NCBI GenBank assembly: GCA_025594325.1
Contig: JANHCV010000001.1
Coordinates: 1,860,001 to 1,924,000, forward strand
DNA length: 64,000 nucleotides
Reading direction: 5' to 3'
Source of the DNA: Blastocladiella emersonii ATCC 22665
Taxonomy: Eukaryota; Blastocladiomycota; Blastocladiomycetes; Blastocladiales; Blastocladiaceae
This document shows, one piece after another, positions 22,667 through 32,732 of the stretch (positions are counted from its first letter, which is position 1; each line of letters opens with the position of its first letter). The notes below the pieces were generated by a model, which made no database searches, was not told the DNA's origin, and was given only the letters and a program-made list of their open reading frames with translations. Position numbers and translations under genes: made by a program.

Positions 22667-25594
22667 ATGGCTCTGAACCAGGACCAGTTCACCGACAAGG
22701 TACGCGTCGCCGCGTTGCGACCGCCATCATCACGACCGTGATCAGCGGGCTGACACCCCCATCCCTCCCGACGCGTGTGTGTAGACGTCCAAGGTGCTCC
22801 AGCGCGCGACCGAGATTGCGCGCGAGTGGGAGCACGTCCAGCTGCACCCGGCGCACATGTCGGCGGCGCTTCTCGACGACGAGGACGGCTTCACGCGCAA
22901 CGTGATCACCAAGGCCGGCGGCGACCCGCTCGTCGTTGAGCGCGTCATCAAGCGCGCCATGGCCAAGCTGCCCGCGCAGTCGCCGCCGCCCGAGCAGCTA
23001 TCGCTGAGCCCCGCCGGCCTCAAGGTGCTCAAGGCCGCCCAGGACCTGCAGAAGACGCAAAAGGACTCGCACACGGCCGTCGACCACGTGCTCGCCGCCC
23101 TGCTCGCCACCCCCGAGTGGGAGGCGGCCCTGCGCGAGGCCAACCTGTCGCGCAAGGCCGTCGAGATCGCCATTGCCGGCGTGCGCGGCAACCGCCGCGT
23201 CGAGTCCAAGTCGGACGATGAGAACTACGAGGCGCTCGCCAAGTACGCGATCGACCTGACGGCGCTCGCCGAGGAGGGCAAGCTCGACCCCGTGATTGGC
23301 CGCGACGACGAGATCCGCCGGTGCATCCAGATCCTGTCGCGCCGCGGCAAGTCCAACGTGTGCATCGTCGCGTTCCCCGGCGTCGGCAAGACGGCGCTCG
23401 CCGAGGGCCTCGCCCAGCGCATCGTGCGCCGCGACGTGCCCACCAACCTGCAGTGCCGCCTCTACTCGCTCGACATGGGCGCGCTGATTGCCGGCGCAAA
23501 GTACCGCGGCGAGTTCGAGGAGCGCCTCAAGGCCGTGCTCAAGGAGATCAAGGACAGCGACGGCCAGATCATCCTGTTCATCGACGAGATCCACACGGTG
23601 CTCGGCGCCGGCGCCACCAGCGGGTCCATGGACGCGGCCAACCTGCTCAAGCCCATGCTCGCGCGCGGCGAGCTGCGGTGCATCGGCGCCACCACGCTCG
23701 AGGAGTACAAGAAGCACGTCGAAAAGGACCCCGCCTTCGAGCGCCGGTTCCAGAAGCTGTTCCTCGCCGAGCCCTCGGTCCCCGACACGGTGTCGATCCT
23801 GCGCGGGCTCAAGGACAAGTACGAGGCGCACCACGGCGTGCGCGTGCTCGACTCGGCGCTCGTGGCCGCGGCCCAGCTGTCGGCGCGCTACATCACGGAC
23901 CGCTACCTCCCCGACAAGGCCATCGACCTGCTCGACGAGGCGTGCGCCAACGTGCGCGTGCAGCTCGACTCGCAGCCCGAGGTGATCGACCAGCTCGAGC
24001 GCAAGTACCTGCAGCTCGAGATCGAGAAGACGGCGCTCGGCATGGAAAAGGACAAGGCGTCGCGCGAGCGGCTGTCGGCCGTCGAGGACGAGATGGCGCG
24101 CATCCAGGACGAGCTCGCCCCGCTCAAGGCCAAGTACGCGCGCGAGAAGGGCCACGTCGACGAGCTCCGCACCCTCGCCCAGAAGCTCGAGGACCTCCGC
24201 AACAAGGCCATGGTCGCCGAGCGCAACAACGACCTGTCCACGGCCGCCGACCTCCGCTACTACGCCATCCCCGACGTCGAGAAGCGCATCAAGCAGATCG
24301 AGGCGTCCAAGCTCGAGCGCGACACCTCGGGCGACATGCTCACCGAGGTCGTGTCCGCCGAGCAGATCACCGAGATCGTCGCCCGCTGGACCGGTATCCC
24401 CGTCAAGAAGCTGTCCAAGTCGCAGGCCGACCGGCTCCTGCACCTCGAGGACGACCTGCGCAAGCGGGTGGTCGGCCAAGACGAGGCGCTTCGCGCCCTG
24501 GCCGAGGCCGTCCTCCGCTCGCGTGCTGGCCTCGCCCGTCCTTCGCAGCCTTACGCGAGTGCCCTGTTCTTGGGCCCTACGGGTTCGTCGCGCCGCCGCC
24601 CGCCCGATTTCGGTGCAGTTTGACTAACGCGTTGTTCCGCTCACTTCTAGGCACGGGCAAGACCGAGACGGCCAAGGCGCTCGCCGAGCAGCTCTTCGAC
24701 GACGACAAGCACATCATCCGCATCGACATGTCCGAGTACTCGGAGCAGCACTCGGTCGCGCGCCTGATCGGCAGCCCGCCGGGCTACGTCGGGCACGACG
24801 AGGGCGGCCAGCTCACCGAGGCGGTGCGGCGCCGCCCGTACAACGTGGTGCTGTTCGACGAGGTCGAGAAGGCGCACCCGCAGATCCTCAACGTGCTGCT
24901 CCAGGTGCTCGACGACGGGCGGCTCACGGACGGCAAGGGCCGCACGGTCGACTTCACCAACACGGTCATCATCCTCACGTCCAACGTCGGGTACCAGCAC
25001 CTGGCCGATCTCGTGAGCACCGGGCAGCAGATCACGGAGATCCCGGCGCCCGTGCGCAACGCGGTCATGGCCGACGTCAAGCGGCACTTCCGCCCCGAGT
25101 TCCTCAACCGGCTCGACGACGTGGTCATCTTCCGCCCGCTCGGCCACGGCGACCTGCGGTCGATTGCGCGGCTGCAGCTGCGCGGGCTCGAGAAGCGGCT
25201 CGCGGAGCGGTCCATGGGCCTGGCGGTGACGGACGCGGCCATCGACGTGATCCTGCGCGCGTCGTGGGACCCGCAGTACGGCGGCCGCCCGATCCGCCGG
25301 TACATTGAGCACGTCCTCGTCACGGCCGTGTCCAAGCTCGTGCTCGCCGGCGAGCTGCACGAGTACATGACGGTCAACATCGACGCCAACCCCGTCTCGG
25401 GCGAGCTCCAGTACGTGGTCACGGACGGCGTCCCCGCCAACCTCCTCGGCGGGTCCGCCGGCCACTCGCGCAACGCGTCCACCGAGCACGTCCGCCGCAC
25501 CGCCGGCAACAAGCGCCGGTACCCCGAGGCCTCGGTCGACGACGACGACGACGAGGACTTTGAGCCCGTCGAGCAAGACATGGACATGGACTAG
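22667..25594 (+). CDS. HSP104: Hsp104/ClpB AAA+ disaggregase
   Basis: Hexameric ATPase that pulls proteins from aggregates with Hsp70. Exons 22667-22699 (only 11 codons), 22785-24582 and 24651-25594 give 924 residues. Order: Clp-N repeats (1-150), first AAA with Walker A near residues 207-214 (AFPGVGKT) and Walker [11 protein letters not shown], a middle coiled coil ([14 protein letters not shown]), and second AAA with GPTGTGKT near 607-614 and [12 protein letters not shown]. The C-terminus is acidic ([18 protein letters not shown]), as in cytosolic fungal Hsp104. No mitochondrial presequence is present, which argues against Hsp78. In the first Walker A the usual leading Gly is Ala. Confidence 0.95.
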
Positions 25595-25825
25595 GCGCGT
25601 GGTCCCGCAACAAGGTGTATGATAGCAGTAGCAGCAGGAGCAGTCGAGTGTGTACATACGAATACCAGAGTTTTTCCTTCATCATCGTATCGTGTCTTCC
25701 TTGAGCATCCGACGTAATCCAGTCCTTGTTCCGCGTGATGGGCTAAATAGCGCGACGAACTGCGCGCGGCTGAGTCAACACTCGGCGGTCCTCGCTCTCC
25801 CCCTCAACTAGAAGAATCCCAAGCA

Positions 25826-27032
25826 ATGAACTCTATCATGAAATCGGTCGCTGCGACTGCGCGCAGTCGACTGCCCACTTTCGCAAGATCACTCGGGAGC
25901 GCGACGACGCGCACGGGCGCGACTCGCGAGACCTCGTCGATCCTCAAGCGCGGCGTGCAGTCGTGGTCCAACAACGGCTCGCGCCAGCGCTTCGCCAACG
26001 GTGCGACCCTGCGCTCCTCGCCATCGCGACCAACACGTCTGACCACAGCCGACATCTAGCGGCGCCGTGGTACGAGGACAAGCGGATCCTCGTTGGCGGC
26101 GGGATCCTGGCGGTGGGCGGCGGCGCGTACTATGTGTCGCACCTCGAGGAGGTGCCCATCTCGGGGCGGCGGCGGTTCATTGACATGAGCCCGGAGACGG
26201 AGGCGGAGCTCGCCAGGCAGGCGTACAACGAGATCATACGCGAGCACGCGGGCCGGTTCCTGCCGCCGACGCACCCGACGGTGCGGGCGGTGCGCAAGGT
26301 TGGCGAGCGGATCGTGCGCGCGGCCGGCATGGAGGAGGTCGCGTGGGAGTTCCATGTGATTGATTCCAAGGGTACGGACGCTGCCTCGCAGCGCGAGAGG
26401 ACGGTTGCTAACATGGCGCGGACGGATCGTAGAGAAGAACGCGTTCGTGTTGCCCGGCGGCAAGGTGTTTGTGTTCACGGGCATCCTGCCCGTGTGCCAG
26501 AACGAGAACGGGCTCGCGGCGATCCTCGGCCACGAGATTGCGCACCAGATGGCGCGGCACATGGCCGAGCGCGTCTCGTTCACCAAGCTGATCCAGCTGG
26601 TACGCCGCTTCACGCACCAGCGAGCCGAGGAACGACACGCTAACCTCTCGACGCGACGCGATCTAGGCCCAAATCATCGTCGCCATGGCGCTCGACACGT
26701 CAACGAGCCTGACGCGCCTCTTCACAGACCTGGGCGTGCTCAAGCCCTTCTCGCGCATGATGGAGACGGAGGCGGACCACATTGGGCTGCTGCTCATGGC
26801 GCAGGCGTGCTACGAGCCGCGCGAGGCCATCGACGTGTGGCGGCGCATGGCGGCCGCGGACGCGGGCTCGCCGCCGCAGTTCCTTTCGACGCACCCGGCG
26901 CACGAGACGCGCATCGCGCGGCTGACGGAGCTGCTGCCCGAGGCCAACGCGCGGCTCGCGCAGTCGGACTGCACCGAGACGGCGGGGTTCCTCGCGGGCA
27001 TGTTTGCGAGCCTGCCGACGGCGCGGTGGTGA
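25826..27032 (+). CDS. OMA1: Mitochondrial inner-membrane metalloprotease Oma1 (M48)
   Basis: Stress-activated protease that cleaves inner-membrane proteins. Exons 25826-26000, 26060-26371, 26433-26599 and 26667-27032 join to 339 residues. The N-terminus (MNSIMKSVAATARSRLPTFARS) is a basic presequence. A transmembrane helix follows WYEDKR (ILVGGGILAVGGGAYYV). The zinc motif HEIAH is residues 196-200, and the third ligand region is METEADHIGLLLM. The C-terminal block FLSTHPAHETRI is typical of Oma1. Every junction keeps frame and every acceptor is TAG. Length and order fit Oma1. Confidence 0.93.
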
Positions 27033-28861
27033 CGATGCCAGGAATACATGACTTGAGAGTGAGTGAAGATCGAAACGCGTCCCCCGGCGCGGCGGCGTGA
27101 CCCTCACGGGAGAAGAGGGACGCGTCGGAATCCCCACCGTGGGAGACGTTTCCGCGCGGTCCTCCTGCGCGCGCCCCGCGGCACACCCCCCGCCGCGCCG
27201 CGTGTACCCCGCCCGCAAATTAATCATCGCCGCGCCGGCCGCATCCCCGCCGCGCGAGGCTGTCGACTGTCGACGGATCCCGCACCCCACACCGCAAGGT
27301 TTGATTCTGATTGCCGCGCCCTGTCCCGCTCGTGACGCGAATCGCTCTGATCTATTCCCGCCGCAGCGTCTACCGCTCGCTCCCCTACTGCATAGTCTCC
27401 GTCACTGCCCGTCACCGTCGCCGGGTCGTGGCCGTCTCGACTCCTCTACCGCGATCGCTCGAGTGCTTGTTCAGCGTTCAGCGAGAAGCGCGCCCTCGCG
27501 TTCCGTTCAAGTCACGCCGCCACGCCGCGTGCCCGCCCACCGCTGCTGCCCGCCGCCGCCCCGCCGCCGTCGATTCGCCGCGCGCGTCGCTGCCGCCCGC
27601 TCGCTCCACCGCCCCCACCTGCACTCGGCACTTGGCGCAGCTGCTTCGATCCGCCGCGCACGCCCGCCCACGCACGCTTCCACGCATCGACTGCCCCTCG
27701 ACCCGACCGACCCGACCGCCTGCAACCCGCGACCGCGTCGCTCATCTCGTCATCCCCCTCCCCCTCCCCCCTCGAGCGCTCCTTGCTGCCCGCTCCACGG
27801 ACGCGTCACCCAACGGCCCGCATCGACGCCCGCGTACACCTGCCCCTATCGCTCCGCCATCACGTCTGCTCGCTGCAGCGCCTGATCCCCGGCAACCTTG
27901 AGTCGACGACCGTCCCTGACTGGACCGGCACCACCATCCCGATCGGCCGCCTGCCCGTCGCACACGTCGTCGCGCACGAGTCGCCCGCAAGCTCTCGACG
28001 TCGTCTACTCGACCTCGGCGCGTGCTCCACCACCGCTCGCCCCGCGACTCGACTCGACCCGGCGCTGTACTCTGGTCGCACCCGCCCTCGCCGCCGAGTG
28101 CCGCTACGCCGTCCAACTTCGCCCAAGCCCCGACTGCGGCCTTCCGCGCGTGACTCGCGCTCCGCTCGTCATCTTCCTCCTCCCTTCCCTCTAGCCTCGT
28201 GGTACTGTGTCTTCTGCTTCTCGTTGCTCCTCGCGCTGACCGTCCGACTAACCAAGCCTCGCTGTTCTCCTCCTCGTCTCTCGATTTTATCGTCCAATCG
28301 CACATGTATGCCACCACCACCATGTATCGACTCTGCTCAACTCGACGCCACGCTGCTGCACGCCCGCGCTACGCTACGCCACCATTTGCGCCCGTGCTCC
28401 TCCTCGTCACCACTCTCGACTCGGCCTCGATCCGCTCGCCGTGTCGCGTCGTCGTCGATCACCGCGCGTCACTCTATTGCGCGGTGCACTGCTTGTCCGT
28501 TGCCCCGGTGCGGTCGCCTCGCGTGCCGTGCGTGTGTCCTCATGGCCCACCCTGCTCCCGCTGCTGCACGGCAACCCCGACCTTTTGGCGCCGCGCCTCC
28601 TCCTCTGATTGGCCCGCGTCGTACACTACCGCCCCGCCTCGCCTCTCCCTCACCGACCGGCTACTACTCTCCCCCTCCACTACCATCTCGACGCTCGCTG
28701 GATTACCCGTCTCGCTCGTGTCTGATCGCAACGGCGTGATCGTCTCCCGACCTCGATCGCTCGCTCGCTCGCTCGCTCGTTGCTCTCATCCACTCGGCCA
28801 CTCGACCTCGCACCCACGTGTGTGCGCTCTCGACTCGACGCGCGGTTCCTCGACTCTCCAG
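27033..28861 (+). other. Long C/T-rich upstream region of the Rap1 gene
   Basis: 1.8 kb of strongly pyrimidine-rich DNA between OMA1 and the Rap1/RSR1 start. Many open frames exist, up to 318 codons, but they are Pro/Arg/Ser strings that mirror base composition and carry no domain. A CGCT tetranucleotide tract sits at about 28758-28779. A very long promoter or leader with uORFs is the simplest reading. A noncoding RNA is possible but unsupported. Confidence 0.5.
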
Positions 28862-29619
28862 ATGAGAGAGTACAAGCTCGTCGTGCTGGGCGCCGGAGGT
28901 GTCGGCAAGTCCGCCCTGGTACGTCGCGCCCTACTCGTCGCCGTCGCCGGCCTGTCGGTCCTCGTCGCGGCTGGCCGGGTGCACGCGCGCACTCGCTCCT
29001 CGACGTGACGCCCATGAGCACGCGCGCGCAGCTGCGCCACCGCGCCCCGGGCGACCGACGGGTCGACGGCAAAGCCACCACCACGGCGCGCGCGCACCAC
29101 TGACCATGATGTTGCGCGCGAGTGTAGACGGTGCAGTTCGTGCAGTCCATTTTCGTTGAAAAATACGATCCAACAATCGAGGACTCGTACCGCAAGCAGG
29201 TCGAGGTGGACTCGCAGCAGTGCATGCTCGAGATCCTCGACACGGCGGGGACCGAGCAGTTCACGGCGATGCGCGACCTGTACATGAAGAACGGGCAGGG
29301 GTTCATCCTCGTGTACTCGATCACGTCGCAGGCCACGTTCAACGACCTCAACGAGCTGCGCGAGCAGATCATGCGCGTCAAGGACGCGGACAAGGTGCCC
29401 ATGGTGCTGTGCGGCAACAAGTGCGACCTCGAGGACGACCGCGTCGTCAAGAAGGACGCGGGCGCCGGCCTCGCCCAGCAGTGGGGCTGCTCCTTCTTCG
29501 AGACCTCGGCACGAAAGAAGATCAACGTCGACGAGGTCTTCTACGACCTCGTCAGGCAAATCAACAAGCAGCTACCCGAGAAGCCCGACAAGAAGAAGAA
29601 GAAGTGCGTCATCCTGTAA
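28862..29619 (+). CDS. RSR1: Rap1/Rsr1 (Bud1) small GTPase
   Basis: Ras-family switch that in fungi directs cell polarity and bud or tip site choice. Exons 28862-28918 and 29128-29619 give 182 residues. The P-loop GAGGVGKS is residues 10-17, the effector loop contains YDPTIEDSY, and switch II is DTAGTEQ. The Thr in that motif, where Ras has Gln, is the Rap signature. NKCD and TSARKK complete the guanine-binding site. The tail is a lysine run ending in the CAAX box CVIL, predicting geranylgeranylation. The 209-bp intron cuts just after the P-loop and is unusually long for this window. Confidence 0.95.
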
Positions 29620-30134
29620 GGAGTCGCGCCGTCTCGGGTCTCATACTGCTGCTGCTGCTGCTGCTGCCGTCCTCTCTCTCCTCATTCCCCTCCTCTGCCG
29701 CGCGGGCTTTGATCATTTGCACTTGTGTTGTCTGCCTTCCCTCCCCTCCGCTCCTCCCATCTTGCTCTGGCCCGTTCGTGTCTCGGCCGACCCTTCCTCC
29801 CTCACTCACGCTTGCGCTTGCTCATCCGCCTCGTCCTCCCTGCTCCCCCTTGTTTGTTATTCCCTCTGCCCCCGTCTGTTCGTTGGATGATTGATTGATA
29901 GTCGATTGAAACACCCGCTCTTGCTCTCTTGGGCCGCGAGGGGAGACATTTTCCGGGCGAAACGCGTTCCGCGACGCGTGTGTGACGTCCAGGTGACGGG
30001 CCTCGTTCCTGGGTGGCTTCGCCTCGGCTTCGAGCGCGTGCTTTGTGCCCCGCGTCCTCCTCGCCTCCTCTCTCCTCCCGCTCGCCCGATCTCCACTGTC
30101 TCTGCAACGTAGCTCCACGAAACACGCCGCCGCA
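29620..30134 (+). other. Intergenic, with a CTG trinucleotide run
   Basis: 515 bp between the Rap1 and SEC1 genes. Seven CTG units lie at about 29646-29666, just after the Rap1 stop, probably in its 3' UTR. The rest is C/T-rich, with a short AT stretch (TGATTGATTGATAG) near 29887. No gene is recognised. Confidence 0.5.
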
Positions 30135-32510
30135 ATGATGCAGTCCGCGGGCCCGTCCGGGTTCTCCCTCAAGGAGGCCACCAAGCGGCGTATGTCTTGC
30201 CCGCCCGTTCCGCTCGACCTCGTGCTGGAGCACGCTAACGCTCGCCCGCGCGCGCGATCGGCGACATCGTCTAGGCCTCATCAACGACATGGTCCGGTTC
30301 GTGCAGCCCGCCAACAAGTGGAAGGTCATGGTCGTCGACCCCATCTCCATGAAGATCCTCAACTACTCGCTCAAAATGTTTGATATTCTCGACGAGAACG
30401 TGACGCGTACGTTGCTTGCTTGTTCTTCTAAACCCGGCTCTAAACCGCGTCCCCTTCGTCTAGTCGTCGAGCTCATCACCAAGAAGCGCCAGCCGTACCC
30501 GAACCTCGAGGCCATCTACTTCCTGTCGCCGACGCCCGAGGCCATTGCCCACTTCATCGTCGACTTCTGCCCCGGCGGCGGCAAGAAGCCGCTGTACGCT
30601 GCCGCGCACCTCTTCTTCCTCGGCGGTACGCGACACACACACGCGCGCGCGCGGAACCGGCCGAGTTCTGACACACCCTAATCGCGTAGTCCTCCCCGAC
30701 CGCCTCATGGACCGCATCACGCAGTCGGGTGCGGCGCGGTACATCAAGAACCTCAAGGAGCTGTACGTCGACTACCTGCCGCTCGAGTCGCGCGTGTTCA
30801 GCCTGGACTCGCCGGCCTCCTTCTTCCGCCTCTTCTCGCCCGAGGCGGGCGGTCTTCCCGCGCAGCGCGCCGAGATGGACGTGACGGCGAAGCGGCTCAA
30901 GTCGCTGCTCGTGACGCTGGGCGACTACCCGTACATCCGGTACTACCGCCCCGTGGGCGACCCGGACAACAACCGCAGCTCCAAGTTCGCGTACATGGTC
31001 AGCTCGGAGCTCGAGAACCACGCGCGCGTCGACCCGAGCTTCCCGACGACTGACGCCAACAGCAAGGGCACGCTGCTGGTCGTGGACCGGTCGCTCGACA
31101 TGAACGCGCCGCTCCTGCACGAGTTCACGTACCAGGCCATGGCCTACGACCTGCTGCCGCTCGAGGACGGCAAGTACCTGTACGCGGTCAAGGGCCAGGA
31201 CGGCGCCGCCGACTCGGAAAAGGAGATCCCGCTCGACGACTCGGACTCGCTGTGGGTCGACCTCCGCCACAAGCACATTGCCGACACGATCAAGTCGCTG
31301 CTCGACGGGTTCAACAAGTTTTTGTCGGAGAACAAGGCGGCGTCGGCCGCCATGGGCGGCGCCGCCAAGTCGTCGGGGCTCAAGGACATGAAGGACATGC
31401 TCGCGGCCATGCCCCAGTTCCAGGAGATGAAGCAAAAGTACTCGGTCCACATCAACCTGTCGCAGGAGTGCATGAACATTTTCGAGCGGAGGAAGCTCGC
31501 CGACACCGCCGCCATCGAGCAAAACATGGCCACGGGCGAGACGGCTGACGGCGGCAAGCCCAAGAACCTCGTCTCCGACATGGTCCCGCTGCTCGACGAT
31601 CCCGCGCTCACGTACGCTTTTCTGGGTTTTCGCTGCGCGTGATCCGATCCGCCCACTCACCTCGCATCGATCAATGTGTAGCGTCTACGACAAGGTCCGT
31701 CTGCTCATGCTGTTCATCATCTCCAAGGAGGGTGTGCAGGACGACGACCGGCGCAAGCTGCTCGAGCACGCCAACGTCGGTCTCGAGCTCGCCGAGAGCA
31801 TCACGAACATGGCGCTGCTCGGCGTCAAGCTGAGCCGCGACGGCAAGCGCGACAAGGCCAAGAAGGACAAGCGCAAGCCCGCGGCCAAGCGGCCGTCGGG
31901 CGACGAGGACGACGGCGCCTACGAGCTCAGCCGGTACGTGACGCAGCTCAAGACGGCGCTCGAGGACCACATCTCGGGCAGCCTCGAGACGGACGTGTTC
32001 CCGTACCTCGGCCCCGCGCCCGCCGCCGACGCCTCCGCCAGGACGGGCGGGACCTCGCTCCGGTCCACCAAGCCCAGCTGGCAGCAGAAGAAGTCGGGCG
32101 GCGCGGGCGCCGGCGGCGACGCGGCCGCCGCGGGTCCGCCCAAGGGCGGCCGCCTCATCGTGTTCGTCCTCGGCGGCATGACGTACAGCGAGATCCGCAG
32201 CGTGTACGAGGTGGCCGCCGCCATGAACAAGGAGGTGATCATCGGGTCCACGCACATCGTCACGCCCACCAAGTTCGTCGACGACCTCAAGAACCTCCGC
32301 CGCCCGCAGGCCTTCGCCGCGTACGCGCCCTCGTTCGGGTTCGGCGAAGGGCCGCAGCCGCTCCCCGAGCCGTCCGAGAAGGAGCGCAAGAAGATGCAGT
32401 CGGCCGAGGCGCGCGCTGAGGCGGGCCACGCCGCGAGTCCGGCTACGGCGCCCGCGGCCGCTGGCGACGGCAAGGAGAAGAAGAAGAAGAAGCTGTTTGG
32501 GCTGTTCTAA
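30135..32510 (+). CDS. SEC1: Sec1/Munc18 syntaxin-binding protein
   Basis: Binds syntaxin-type SNAREs and drives exocytic vesicle fusion. Exons 30135-30189, 30275-30406, 30464-30625, 30690-31611 and 31682-32510 give 699 residues. Family blocks are KWKVMVVDPISMKIL, ILDENVTLVELITKKRQPYPNLEAIYF-type text split across an intron, LLVVDRSLDMNAPLLHEFTYQAM (the signature of the SM family), and VFVLGGMTYSEIRSVYEV near the C-terminus. The tail is basic (KEKKKKKLFGLF), and an alanine/glycine-rich insert precedes the last block. Assignment to the Sec1/STXBP1 class rather than Sly1, Vps45 or Vps33 is likely but not certain. Confidence 0.9.
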
Positions 32511-32685
32511 CTAAGGGGACCGGCCGCGGTTTATACACACATTCTTTGCTGCAAACTGATTGAGACGAGAATACCTGAGATTGCGATCGCGCCGTGGTGA
32601 CTCGGCGCCAAGGCTCAAGGATGTATCATTTGGCTCTACACGGCATACACTGTACGTCGCGTGGCCAGACACAAATAACATGAAA

Positions 32686-32706
32686 TGGGCCCTGGGGTGG
32701 GCTCCA
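32686..32706 (-). other. Hairpin-forming inverted repeat 3' of the Fanzor ORF
   Basis: TGGGCCC and GGGCTCCA flank a short TGGGGT loop, giving a seven-pair stem with one bulge, 27 bp past the Fanzor stop codon. TnpB and Fanzor guide RNAs are known to come from the region at and beyond the 3' end of the nuclease ORF, so this is where an omega-RNA scaffold would be looked for. The link is inference; the hairpin could be chance in GC-rich DNA. Confidence 0.25.
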
Positions 32707-32732
32707 AGGGGAAGGGTGGGAGGGAAATAGGG

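Noticed and set aside
27783-28739. 318-codon frame upstream of the Rap1 gene
   Set aside because: Pro/Arg/Ser/Thr composition follows the local C/T richness; no domain or splice-linked continuation.
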